NCBI RefSeq assembly: GCF_003663825.1
Contig: NZ_RCCC01000001.1
Span: 4,782,501 to 4,846,500, forward strand
Reading direction: 5' to 3'
Source: Acidovorax sp. 106
GTDB lineage: Bacteria; Pseudomonadota; Gammaproteobacteria; Burkholderiales; Burkholderiaceae_C
Length of the DNA: 64,000 bases
Below are positions 34,838 through 42,839 of this stretch, piece after piece (the stretch's first letter is position 1; each line of letters starts with the position of its first letter). A program made the translations under genes and the position numbers. The notes under the pieces are model-generated. The model had not been told where the DNA came from. It saw nothing but the letters and a program-made list of their open reading frames with translations, and ran no database searches.

Positions 34838-35502
34838 GGTGTCAACCTCGATTGCTGGTTACGGGCCACATCGCGCAGCGCATCGCGCTGGCGCAACAAA
34901 TGGGAGCGCATGGCGTCTTCGGCAGCGGCACTGTTGCCCGCCTTGAGGGCGGCAAACACGGCCAGGTGCTCGGACAGGCTTTGTTGCAGGCGGCCTGGCG
35001 CATGCAACTGCTGCAGACGGGCCAGACGCAAAATCTTGCGCAAATCACCAATCACCTGCGCCAGCCAGCGGTTGTCCGCCAGGGTGATGAAGGCCTCATG
35101 GATGGCGTGATTGGTGACGTAGTAGTCGGTGATGCGGCCTTCGCTGGCGCACTGCTGCAGGCGCTGGTGCAAGGTATCGAGCGCCGCCACATCGGCACTG
35201 CTGGCCTTTTGCGTGGCCTCGTGGGCAGCTCGCCCTTCCAGCAAGGCGATCACGGGGAAGATTTCGTCCAGGTCGCGCTCGGTGACCTCGGCCACAAAAC
35301 AGCCCCGGCGCGGCTCATGGCGCAGCAGCCCCTCGGCCACCAGCACCTTCAGCGCCTCGCGCAGCGGCGTGCGCGAAATCTCCAGCCGCTCGCACAGCGC
35401 AGCCTCGTCCAGAAAGCTGCCTGGCGGCAGTGCACCACCAAAAATCTGCTCGCGCAGCCGCGAGGCGACTTCATCGTGCAGTGAATTGGGAACCGGGCGC
35501 AT
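34834..35502 (-). CDS. matR: GntR family regulator of malonate catabolism (MatR-like)
   Basis: A 222-residue FCD-type GntR protein. The winged HTH lies at ~8-72 (LHDEVASRLREQIFGGALPP, ERLEISRTPLREALKVL) and the FCD ligand domain at ~78-215. It is the first gene of the mat operon and overlaps matA by 4 bp, so it should regulate its own operon in response to malonate or malonyl-CoA; this follows known MatR examples and is inference here. ATG 35502 has AGGAG upstream; the frame to 35571 is longer but unsupported. Confidence 0.85.
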   Translation of the reverse strand: MRPVPNSLHDEVASRLREQIFGGALPPGSFLDEAALCERLEISRTPLREALKVLVAEGLLRHEPRRGCFVAEVTERDLDEIFPVIALLEGRAAHEATQKASSADVAALDTLHQRLQQCASEGRITDYYVTNHAIHEAFITLADNRWLAQVIGDLRKILRLARLQQLHAPGRLQQSLSEHLAVFAALKAGNSAAAEDAMRSHLLRQRDALRDVARNQQSRLTP

Positions 35503-35631
35503 GGTGTGAAACCGCTCCTGAAAATGTGCAAAACCGCCGAGTCTGCGGAGTGCTATCGCAGCCTGGACCATCGCCCTTTTCGCTGCTTACCACTCGCTGC
35601 TTTGCAAGCTTTTATCGCGTTGCATGTGACT

Positions 35632-35649
35632 GTAATTTCTCATAATTAC
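35632..35649. promoter_or_regulatory. Candidate MatR operator
   Basis: GTAATTTCTCATAATTAC is a perfect 6-bp inverted repeat with a 6-bp centre, 130 bp upstream of matR, in an otherwise GC-rich gap. Short AT-rich palindromes of this sort are typical GntR targets, but the distance to the gene is on the long side. Confidence 0.45.
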
Positions 35650-35809
35650 GCAAAATAACAAGGGGGAAACCCTGAGTTTTGGGGGTTGAGGATGCACAAA
35701 ATTTAAGGGGTGCGGCCTGGGGGCAACACCTGGGTAGCTGGGTTGGGCTGAGTGGCAGGCACTGCTGTGACCCAACGGGAGCGGTGGAATTTGATCCAAA
35801 ACAGCGTCC

Positions 35810-35852
35810 AGCGCCTCTGTAATAAGCGTCAGCAGCTATGAAATAAATAGCA
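35810..35852 (+). repeat. AGCGCTTAT family dispersed repeat, copy 5
   Basis: AGCGCCTCTGTAATAAGCGT, then CAGCAGCTATGAAATAAATA and GCA. It is more diverged in the first arm than the other copies but keeps the AGCAGCTAT...ATAGCA half. Confidence 0.7.
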
Positions 35853-36106
35853 AACCGCAGAGCGCACTGTGGCTGGCGATGCACAAGGGGCAAGAGCCAT
35901 GCACCGTGCAGTGAGATACGGCAACGACCGTGGGGGCCAGCGCTAGACAGCTTGGCGGCCCGAGCCGACAGCGGGCCCCATCTGCCAAGCAGCCATTCAT
36001 TCAAAACAGATGGGGCTGCACCCGAAGCGCACAGTCGGCGGGCCCGGCTCCACCTATGGGCACGCTATAGTTTGCTGCAGAGTTAGACCTAGCAGAACAC
36101 ACTACT

Positions 36107-36601
36107 GTGGCACATCAAACCTCCCCAATGCGATGGCTGCACCTCGGTGCAGCCATGCTTGCCGGCATCGCGATCTACCAGCTTTTTGTCGTTGTTCTCA
36201 ACGGCTACCTTGCTGCAATTGCAGTGCCAAGACAGTACTTCATGTGGTTCGGCAGGCAACGACAGGAACTTGCCCTTGCCATCATTCAGCTTGCAAGTGC
36301 GATTCCAGTCTTCCTGCTCGTGACCGGCTGCGTTCTAGCTGTGTGCCGCTCACTCAGAAGCCGGAGCATGACGTTTCTGGCTGCCATTCTTGTAGGTATG
36401 CTCCTCAGTCACCTTTACTGGGCTGTGAGCTTTCTGGCTTTTCTCCCCGCGGGCCTTTCGCCAGAAGTTGAGCCGTATTCAATGTCGGTCCGCTTGCAAC
36501 AGTTGTTCGTTGTTCCGTGGTGGTCGCTACCTACAGTACTCGCACCGTGGCTCGGGTTCGGGTTCTCGTCGTGGCTCCTGCGGCAGCGCGATGAGGGCTA
36601 A
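36107..36601 (+). CDS. Orphan four-helix membrane protein, unrecognised
   Basis: A 164-residue protein (GTG 36107; ATG 36128 is an alternative) with four hydrophobic segments at about residues 10-40, 53-77, 88-112 and 132-157. No catalytic motif or known family is evident. A GTTAGACCTAG sequence lies just before the gene, and a TGACGAT / ATCGTCA hairpin lies just after its stop, an arrangement that loosely recalls an integron gene cassette. GC content is lower than in the flanking genes. Confidence 0.55.
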   Translation: MAHQTSPMRWLHLGAAMLAGIAIYQLFVVVLNGYLAAIAVPRQYFMWFGRQRQELALAIIQLASAIPVFLLVTGCVLAVCRSLRSRSMTFLAAILVGMLLSHLYWAVSFLAFLPAGLSPEVEPYSMSVRLQQLFVVPWWSLPTVLAPWLGFGFSSWLLRQRDEG

Positions 36602-36813
36602 TCCCTCGTTGACGATGTAATCGTCAGCACCAGGCGGCAGACTGCCAGCACGACGGTTTTGCCCAAGCGCTGGTAAAGCCCGCTTGCATTTGCACTTGCC
36701 AGCCCTTGCGGCTCAGGGTATCGATGGGGAAAGCAGCCGCAAAGACCGCGCCGACGGCGCCAGGATGCCTGGACCGTTCGGCTGCGGATGGGCCGATCAG
36801 TGCCGCATGCAGG

Positions 36814-37635
36814 TCACTTGCGCCCTGCCACAGGCTGGCGCTGCGCCCACACCCACAGCGCCACGCCTGCGGCCACCATGGGCACGCACAGCCACTGGCC
36901 CATACTCATGCCCAGTGACAAGAGGCCCAAGAAGGCGTCGGGCTCGCGGAAATACTCGGCAATGAAGCGGAAGCTGCCATAGCCCACCAAGAAGGCGGCG
37001 GCCACTTGGCCCTGTTTGCGCTCGCGCCGGGCATACAGCCACAGCAGCACGAACAGAAGCAGCCCTTCCAGCAAGAATTGGTACACCTGCGAGGGGTGGC
37101 GGGGCTGCAGGGAGCCGCTGTGCGCAAACACCATGCCCCAGGGCAGGTCGGGGCTGGCAAAGCGGCCCCACAGCTCGCCGTTGATGAAGTTGCCAACCCG
37201 GCCTGCAGCCAGCCCTGTGGGCACGCAGGGTGCAACAAAGTCGGCCACCTGCAGCCAGGGGCGTTTGCGCGAATGGGCAAACCACAGCATGGCGGCAATC
37301 ACCCCCAGCAGCCCGCCGTGAAAAGCCATGCCGCCCTGCCACACCGCAAAAATCTCCAGCGGGTGGGTAAGGTAGTAGCCAGGCTTGTAGAACAGGCAGT
37401 ACCCCAGGCGCCCGCCAATGACGACACCAGCCACACCGAGGAAGAGGATGTCCTCCACATCCCGGCGCGTCCAGGCGCTGGGGCCAGTGATGGAGGCAAA
37501 GGGTTCGTGCCGCAGGCGGCGCGTGCCCAAGAACATGAACAGCCCAAACGCCACCAGGTAGGTGATGCCGTACCAATGGATGGCGAGGGGGCCCAACTGC
37601 AGGGCAACGGGGTCGATGTGGGGGTAAGTCAGCAT
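36814..37635 (-). CDS. lgt: Phosphatidylglycerol-prolipoprotein diacylglyceryl transferase
   Basis: A 273-residue inner-membrane enzyme that transfers diacylglycerol to the lipobox cysteine of prolipoproteins. About seven helices are seen. The Lgt signature [14 protein letters not shown] lies near residues 142-155, with the essential HGG-type region [13 protein letters not shown] (~100) and [12 protein letters not shown] (~186). ATG 37635 was chosen because Lgt begins [20 protein letters not shown]; the frame reaches 37782 but the added residues are Arg/Pro-rich and unlike the family. It is divergent from the fecI-type sigma factor gene. Confidence 0.95.
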   Translation of the reverse strand: MLTYPHIDPVALQLGPLAIHWYGITYLVAFGLFMFLGTRRLRHEPFASITGPSAWTRRDVEDILFLGVAGVVIGGRLGYCLFYKPGYYLTHPLEIFAVWQGGMAFHGGLLGVIAAMLWFAHSRKRPWLQVADFVAPCVPTGLAAGRVGNFINGELWGRFASPDLPWGMVFAHSGSLQPRHPSQVYQFLLEGLLLFVLLWLYARRERKQGQVAAAFLVGYGSFRFIAEYFREPDAFLGLLSLGMSMGQWLCVPMVAAGVALWVWAQRQPVAGRK

Positions 37636-37750
37636 GGTGGGCGGTATTGTGCCCGCAACCCATGACGGGCTTGGCGTGGAGCGAAAGGGCCTTGCGCGCC
37701 ACAGCCTGGCGCGGCCCAGGGCAGCCCGTGGGTGGGTGGGATGCCAACTT

Positions 37751-37779
37751 TTGGCATAATTGATAAGCATTCCTATTTG
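37751..37779 (+). promoter_or_regulatory. Fur-regulated promoter of the fecI operon
   Basis: TTGGCA (37751-37756) and TATTTG (37774-37779) are 17 bp apart and form a sigma70-type promoter. Between and across them runs ATAATTGATAAGCATTCCTA, a good Fur-box match (GATAAT-like hexamers in tandem inverted order). Iron would therefore repress the sigma factor. Confidence 0.75.
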
Positions 37780-37812
37780 CATTCACGTACGCCCATTTGC
37801 CCGTTCGTTACC

Positions 37813-38289
37813 GTGCAAGAGCTTTACCTAGACCACCACCCCTGGCTGCAAAGCCTGCTGCGCAAGCGCCTGGGCAACCGCGAGGACGCGGCCGATCTGG
37901 CGCACGACACCTTTGTGCGGGTGATGCGCTCCGAGCTGTCGCCCGCAGACCTGCGCGAGCCGCAGCGCTTTTTGGCGACGGTGGCGCGCGGGCTGGTGGC
38001 CGACCTGTTCAGGCGCCGCACGCTGGAGCAGGCTTACCTGGACTATCTGGCCGCCTTGCCCGAGGAACAAGCCCCCTCCCCCGAGGACCAGGCGCAAGCC
38101 CAGCAGGCCCTGCTGGAGGTAGACGCCCTGCTGCGCGCCCTGCCCACTAAGGTGCGGCAAGCGTTTTTGCTGGCGCAGCTGGAAGAGTTGCCCTATGCCG
38201 AAATCGCCCGGCGCCTGGGTGTCTCACACCGCACCGTGAGCAACTACCTGACGCGCGCCATGGAGCACTGCTGTCTGGCCCTGGCCTGA
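37813..38289 (+). CDS. ECF sigma factor, FecI type
   Basis: A 158-residue ECF sigma factor. Region 2 includes LGNREDAADLAHDTFVRVMR (~25-44) and region 4 includes LLAQLEELPYAEIARRLGVS then HRTVSNYLTRAM (~117-148). It should direct RNA polymerase to the TonB receptor operon when the receptor signals. I chose GTG 37813, just after the predicted start site; the frame runs open to 37732 across the promoter. FecR follows 24 bp downstream. No ATG is available at the expected N-terminus. Confidence 0.9.
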   Translation: MQELYLDHHPWLQSLLRKRLGNREDAADLAHDTFVRVMRSELSPADLREPQRFLATVARGLVADLFRRRTLEQAYLDYLAALPEEQAPSPEDQAQAQQALLEVDALLRALPTKVRQAFLLAQLEELPYAEIARRLGVSHRTVSNYLTRAMEHCCLALA

Positions 38290-38313
38290 GCGGCCACCGC
38301 CCTGCCCGCCCGC

Positions 38314-39273
38314 ATGAAGTCCACCGCCACCCGCACCCCCGCCGAGCGCCAGGCCTTGCACGAGGCCGCCCGCTGGCACACCCGCCTGCACGACGAAGCC
38401 GCCACGCCCGCAGACCAGCAGGCCTGGCAGCACTGGCACAGCGCCCACGCCAGCCATCAGCAAGCATGGCAAACGGTGCAAGCCGTTAGCCAGCGGCTGG
38501 CGCGCATTCCGGCCCCCGTGGCAATGCAGGCCCTGGCCCAGCCCCCGCTGGCACGGCGTGCGGCGCTGCGGGGCGTGGCGCTGGGCCTGGGCGGGTGTGC
38601 GGCAACGTGGCTGGCGTGGCAAGCCAGCCCCTGGCAGGCACTGGGCGCCACCTACCACACCGCCACGGGAGAGCGCCAGCAGCTGGACCTGCCCGATGGC
38701 TCTGAGCTGGCGCTGGACACCGCCACGGCGGTGGACGAGCAGTTTGACGCGCACGAGCGAAGGCTGCAGCTGCGCTCTGGCCGCATCCAGATCAGCACCC
38801 GGCCGGACCTGCACCAGCGCCCGTTCAGCGTGCAAACGCCGCAGGGCAGCGTGCTGGCGCTGGGCACGCGGTTCACCGTGCAGGTGCTGGACGCGGAACA
38901 CACCCGCGTGGCGGTGCAAGAAAAATCGGTGCGCGTGCAGCCCACCCATGGCGAGACACGCTTGCTGGTGGCCGGACAGCAGCTGGATTTTTCTTCCACC
39001 GAGGCCCTGCCACCCCAAGCTGCCCACTTGGCGCAGGCCAGTTGGCGCAATGGCGGGCTGATCGCACTGGACATGCCCCTGGCCGAGCTGGTGCAGGAGC
39101 TGGCCCGCTACCGCCCCGGCTACCTGGGCTGCGCGCCCGAGGTGGCCCACCTCAAGGTGTCAGGCGCTTTTGCCCTGGACGACACCGACCAGGCGCTGGC
39201 CGCCCTGGCCGCCAGCTTTGCCGTGCAGGTGCACTACCGCACCCGGTACTGGGTGCGGGTAGAGGCGGCGTGA
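38314..39273 (+). CDS. FecR family anti-sigma/sigma regulator
   Basis: A 319-residue inner-membrane signal transducer. The N-terminal DUF4880 segment (residues ~8-55, AARWHTRLHDEAATPADQQAW) binds the sigma factor, one membrane helix follows (~88-107, LRGVALGLGGCAATWLAWQA), and the periplasmic FecR domain (~115-210) includes LPDGSELALDTATAVDEQFD. The C-terminal STN-like part reads VSGAFALDDTDQALAALAA. It relays occupancy of the TonB receptor to the FecI-type sigma factor encoded just upstream. Confidence 0.92.
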   Translation: MKSTATRTPAERQALHEAARWHTRLHDEAATPADQQAWQHWHSAHASHQQAWQTVQAVSQRLARIPAPVAMQALAQPPLARRAALRGVALGLGGCAATWLAWQASPWQALGATYHTATGERQQLDLPDGSELALDTATAVDEQFDAHERRLQLRSGRIQISTRPDLHQRPFSVQTPQGSVLALGTRFTVQVLDAEHTRVAVQEKSVRVQPTHGETRLLVAGQQLDFSSTEALPPQAAHLAQASWRNGGLIALDMPLAELVQELARYRPGYLGCAPEVAHLKVSGAFALDDTDQALAALAASFAVQVHYRTRYWVRVEAA

Positions 39274-39321
39274 GCGGCTGGTGCCACTCGCCCACCACAC
39301 ACCAGCACGCTCCGCACCAAA

Positions 39322-39373
39322 TTTGCTATTAATAACATAGCTTTCAGCGCCTGATATATAAGCGCTGGCGGCC
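39322..39373 (-). repeat. AGCGCTTAT family dispersed repeat, copy 6 (inverted)
   Basis: TTTGCTATTAATAACATAGC, then TTTCAGCGCCTGATATATAA and GCGCTGGCGG. It lies between fecR and the receptor gene, so it is part of their transcript. Confidence 0.8.
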
Positions 39374-39510
39374 TAAAACACCCATGATCTATGGAGCGAT
39401 CCGCCTGACTTTTTGCCTTTAATTTGTAACAACCTTTGCATGATCGGAGCCTCTCGTTCGGCATACCAGTGAAGCGAACTTTTTCCATCCAACCGAACCG
39501 AGGAATCTCC

Positions 39511-41955
39511 ATGTCCCGCACCCGAATGAACGGCGGCCACGCCGCCCACCCCCACTTTGCCCTGCACCCCATGGCCCGGGCGGCCCGCATTGCGGCGCTG
39601 AGCGCGGCCGCGCTGCTCACGCCCCTGGCCTACGCGCAGGGCACTGCAGCCCCAGCAGAAGCCACGGGCGCACCGGCCGCTGCCAAGTCCTTTGCGATTG
39701 AAGCAGGCCCGCTGGCCCAGGTGCTGGCGCAGTACGCCCACGCTGCAGGCGTGACCCTGGCCTTCGATGCCGCGCAGCTGGGCGGTGCCCGCTCAGGCGG
39801 GCTGCAAGGCAGCTATGGCGTGGACGCAGGCTTTGCCAAGGCGCTGGAAGGCACCGGCTGGCGCGCCGTGCGCGAGGGCAACGGTGCCTACGCGTTGCGC
39901 AGCACAGGGGCCGCCGTGCAAAAAACAGCGCTGGCAGAAGTGCTGGTGTCGGAAGAGGCAGAGGCCATTGGCGGCCTGCAAAAGACCTACTCGGGCGGCC
40001 AATTTGCGCGCGGGGGCGACCTGGGCATTTTGGGCAAGACGGATTTGATGAACGTGCCCTTCAGCACCACCAACTACACGGCCGAGCTGATCGAAAACCA
40101 GCAAGGCCTGACGGTGTCGGACGTGGTGATGAGCGACGCCTCGGTGCGCACGCTGCAGGCCCGGGGAGGCTATGGCGATGACTTTCAGATCCGCGGCTTT
40201 GCGGTATCGCCCCGCGACACCAGCATGAACGGTCTGTTTGGCCTGACGCCCTCCACCCGCATCCCGCTGGAGATGATCGAGCGCGTGGAAGTGCTCAAGG
40301 GCCCCGGCTCGCTCACCAACGGCGTCGGTCCCAATGGCAGCGTGGGCGGCAGCATCAACGTGGTGACCAAGCGCGCCAGCGATGTGCCGCTGACGCGACT
40401 GACCACCACCTACATGGGCAAGGCCCAGCTGGGCACCCACCTGGACGTGGGCCGCCGCTTTGGCGAAGACAACCAGTGGGGCGTGCGCGCCAACGGGGTA
40501 TGGCGCAATGGCGAAGGCAACATCGACGGCGGCCGCCAGCGTGTGGGGCTGGCGGCATTGGGGCTGGACTACGCCGGGGCGGGCCTGCGCTGGTCGATGG
40601 ACGCGCTGACCAGCAGCGGCAAGACGACCGAATTCCGTGCGCAAAGCGCCTTCCTGGCGGGCATCACCCAGGTGCCTGCGGTGCCTGACAACCGCACCAC
40701 GCTGTACCCCGGCACCGAGCTGACAGACAAGGCCAAGACCGTGATCTCGCGCCTGGAATACGACATCAACGACCGCACCACGGCCTATGGCGCCGTGGGC
40801 TACAGCGACGTGACGAGCAACCAGAACTTCCCCACCGCCACGCGTCGCATCGATGCGCTGGGCAACTTCACCGTGGCCAATGGCTACTACGACGAATACA
40901 ACAAAACCACTTCGGCCGATGTGGGCCTGCGCACGCGCTTTCAAACGGGCGATGTGGGCCACACGCTGGTGGTGTCGGCCAACACCATGGCGCGCGAAAG
41001 CGGGTACTTTTACCGCCTGACCTCCGCCACGGTGGCCTCCAACATCTACCGCCCCGCCCCGCTGCCGGCCATTGACTTCGCACGCGGCGCGCCCAGCAAA
41101 ACGGCCGACCTGGCGCAGTCCAGCCTGGCCGTGGCCGACACCCTGGCGTTCTTTAACAACCGTTTTTTGGCCACGTTGGGCGTGCGCGACCAGACCATCC
41201 ACCAAAAGAGCGTGAACGGCTCCACCCCCTACAAGGCCAGCACCGTGACGCCGCTGGTGGGGCTGGTGCTTAAGCCGCAAAAGAACATCTCGGTGTATGG
41301 CAACTACACGGCGGGCCTGGCTGCTGGCGGCATTGCGGGCGCCAGCACCGCCAACCGGGGCGAGGTGTTTGCACCGCAAAAAACCAAGCAATACGAAGTG
41401 GGCGTGAAGGCCGACTGGGGCAGCCTGACCACCCAGGCGGCCCTGTACCAGATCACCAAGCCCAATGCGTTGACCGACCCCATCACCAACCTCTACAGCT
41501 ACGGCGGCGAACAGCGCAACCGGGGCCTGGAGCTGACGGCGTATGGCGAAATCCAGCGCGGTCTGAGGGCCATGGCCAGTGCCTCATTCAACGATGCCAA
41601 GATGTCTAAAACCCAGGGCGGCGTGAACCAAGGCAAGGATGCCACCGGCGTGCCCGACCACACCTTCAACCTGGGCCTGGACTGGGACACCCCCTGGGTG
41701 CAGGGCCTGAGCCTGAACGGCCGGGTGATCAACACCTCGTCCATGTACTACGACGCGGCCAACACCTTGCGCATGCCCGCCTGGACGCGCCTGGACATTG
41801 GCGCGCGCTACGCCACCAAGCTGGCAGGCAAAGCCGTGGTGTTCCGTGCCAACCTGGAAAACGTGGCCGACAAGGCCTATTGGGTGACGGCCTCGGGCTA
41901 CGTCACGGTGGGCGCGCCGCGCACGCTGATGCTGTCGGCCGCCATCGACTTCTAA
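39511..41955 (+). CDS. TonB-dependent siderophore receptor with N-terminal signalling (STN) domain
   Basis: An 814-residue outer-membrane receptor. A signal peptide (~20-43, ending LAYAQG) is followed by an STN domain (~58-135, FAIEAGPLAQVLAQYAHAAG) that contacts FecR, then a plug (~165-300, with TVSDVVMSDASVRTLQARGG and MIERVEVLKGPGSLTNG) and a 22-strand barrel ending in a terminal aromatic (MLSAAIDF). The barrel contains FxPxKTxQYEVGVK-type sequence (FAPQKTKQYEVGVKADWG), typical of ferri-siderophore receptors. AGGA precedes ATG 39511. The ligand cannot be assigned; catecholate or ferrichrome/coprogen-type are possible. Confidence 0.93.
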   Translation: MSRTRMNGGHAAHPHFALHPMARAARIAALSAAALLTPLAYAQGTAAPAEATGAPAAAKSFAIEAGPLAQVLAQYAHAAGVTLAFDAAQLGGARSGGLQGSYGVDAGFAKALEGTGWRAVREGNGAYALRSTGAAVQKTALAEVLVSEEAEAIGGLQKTYSGGQFARGGDLGILGKTDLMNVPFSTTNYTAELIENQQGLTVSDVVMSDASVRTLQARGGYGDDFQIRGFAVSPRDTSMNGLFGLTPSTRIPLEMIERVEVLKGPGSLTNGVGPNGSVGGSINVVTKRASDVPLTRLTTTYMGKAQLGTHLDVGRRFGEDNQWGVRANGVWRNGEGNIDGGRQRVGLAALGLDYAGAGLRWSMDALTSSGKTTEFRAQSAFLAGITQVPAVPDNRTTLYPGTELTDKAKTVISRLEYDINDRTTAYGAVGYSDVTSNQNFPTATRRIDALGNFTVANGYYDEYNKTTSADVGLRTRFQTGDVGHTLVVSANTMARESGYFYRLTSATVASNIYRPAPLPAIDFARGAPSKTADLAQSSLAVADTLAFFNNRFLATLGVRDQTIHQKSVNGSTPYKASTVTPLVGLVLKPQKNISVYGNYTAGLAAGGIAGASTANRGEVFAPQKTKQYEVGVKADWGSLTTQAALYQITKPNALTDPITNLYSYGGEQRNRGLELTAYGEIQRGLRAMASASFNDAKMSKTQGGVNQGKDATGVPDHTFNLGLDWDTPWVQGLSLNGRVINTSSMYYDAANTLRMPAWTRLDIGARYATKLAGKAVVFRANLENVADKAYWVTASGYVTVGAPRTLMLSAAIDF

Positions 41956-42028
41956 GCCCGTAAAAAGAGGCACCGCAAAGTCCCTTCGCCCATCCCACTG
42001 GACGGCGAAGGGGGTGTCCAACGCAAGC

Positions 42029-42049
42029 GCAAATGATGACGGTTCGCAT
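42029..42049. promoter_or_regulatory. Candidate Fur box upstream of bfr
   Basis: GCAAATGATGACGGTTCGCA resembles the beta-proteobacterial Fur site (GCAAATGATAATGATTCGCA-like) with a few mismatches, about 80 bp before the bacterioferritin ATG. Storage genes may be either activated or repressed from such sites. Confidence 0.5.
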
Positions 42050-42129
42050 GCAAAGTGACATACGGGGTTATGACCCAGAACCCGTGCCGGGGGCGCGATA
42101 CTCCTCGCCTCAGAAGAACGGAATGCACC

Positions 42130-42606
42130 ATGCAGGGAAACCCACAAGTCATCGAATATTTCAAAAACCTGCTGCGCGGCGAGCTGGCGGCGCGCGATCA
42201 GTATTTCATCCACTCTCGCATTTACGAAGACCAGGGACTGGTGAAGATGTACACCCGCCTGGACCATGAAATGCAAGAAGAAACCCAGCACGCCGATGCG
42301 CTGCTGCGCCGCATCCTCTTTTTGGGCGGCATGCCTGACATGCGGCCCCACCCGTTCACGCACGGCACCACGGTGGTGGAGATGCTGCAAAAGGACCTGA
42401 CCGTGGAATACGAAGTGCGCGATGCCCTGCAAAAAGGCATGGAGCTGTGCGAAAGCGTGCGCGACTACGTGAGCCGCGACCTGCTGCTGGCCCAGCTGCG
42501 CGATACCGAAGAAGACCACGCCTACTGGCTGGAAAAGCAACTGGGCCTGATCGAGAAAATGGGCTTGCCGAACTATCTGCAAAGCCAGTCACGGCCAGCG
42601 GCCTGA
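42130..42606 (+). CDS. bfr: Bacterioferritin
   Basis: A 158-residue four-helix ferritin-like protein for iron storage. Diiron ligands are in the [18 protein letters not shown] helix, [19 protein letters not shown] and [16 protein letters not shown]. The haem-ligating Met equivalent is probably in [15 protein letters not shown] 42130 ([15 protein letters not shown]) is the family start. It follows the siderophore receptor but probably has its own promoter with a Fur-like site. Confidence 0.94.
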   Translation: MQGNPQVIEYFKNLLRGELAARDQYFIHSRIYEDQGLVKMYTRLDHEMQEETQHADALLRRILFLGGMPDMRPHPFTHGTTVVEMLQKDLTVEYEVRDALQKGMELCESVRDYVSRDLLLAQLRDTEEDHAYWLEKQLGLIEKMGLPNYLQSQSRPAA

Positions 42607-42663
42607 ACAGCACGGGGCGAGACCCAATGCAGGACCCTGCGGGCAAAAAAATGAGCCCAACAG

Positions 42664-42712
42664 GCCTCCAGCGCAAGTAAATCATGCGCTAGCAGCTATC
42701 AAAAATATAGCA
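42664..42712 (+). repeat. AGCGCTTAT family dispersed repeat, copy 7
   Basis: GCCTCCAGCGCAAGTAAATC, then ATGCGCTAGCAGCTATCAAA and AATATAGCA. It lies between bfr and the bidirectional terminator. Confidence 0.8.
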
Positions 42713-42721
42713 ATTCAATGT

Positions 42722-42758
42722 AAAAAGCCGCCAAACAGCAATGCTTGGCGGTTTTTTT
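42722..42758. terminator. Bidirectional terminator between bfr and ilvD
   Basis: CCGCCAA / TTGGCGG form a 7-bp stem with a 10-base loop, flanked by A5 and T7. It can end bfr on the plus strand and ilvD on the minus strand. Confidence 0.9.
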
Positions 42759-42839
42759 GCCCTGCCCCACTGAAGGCTGCGGCCCCGACAGCGCGGGGTG
42801 CCGTAGTACAGCAGCGGGGCGTCGCGTGAACGGGGCGTC

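Larger units (their letters stand above)
35503..36106. other. 604-bp gap with an operator candidate and a repeat
   Basis: The divergent gap between matR and the orphan membrane-protein gene holds the inverted repeat at 35632-35649, repeat copy 5 at 35810-35852 and otherwise no believable coding sequence. A 130-codon minus-strand frame (35612-36004) is Cys/Pro/Arg-rich without a ribosome-binding site and I reject it. Confidence 0.5.

Noticed and set aside
36602..36680. Integron attC site
   Set aside because: The hairpin is too short and I cannot match the four core boxes, so only a cassette-like resemblance is reported as a finding.
39793..41391. 532-codon open frame opposite the TonB receptor
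   Set aside because: Antisense shadow of a high-GC gene: Gly/His/Arg/Ala-rich, no ribosome-binding site, no family resemblance, while the sense strand is a full receptor.
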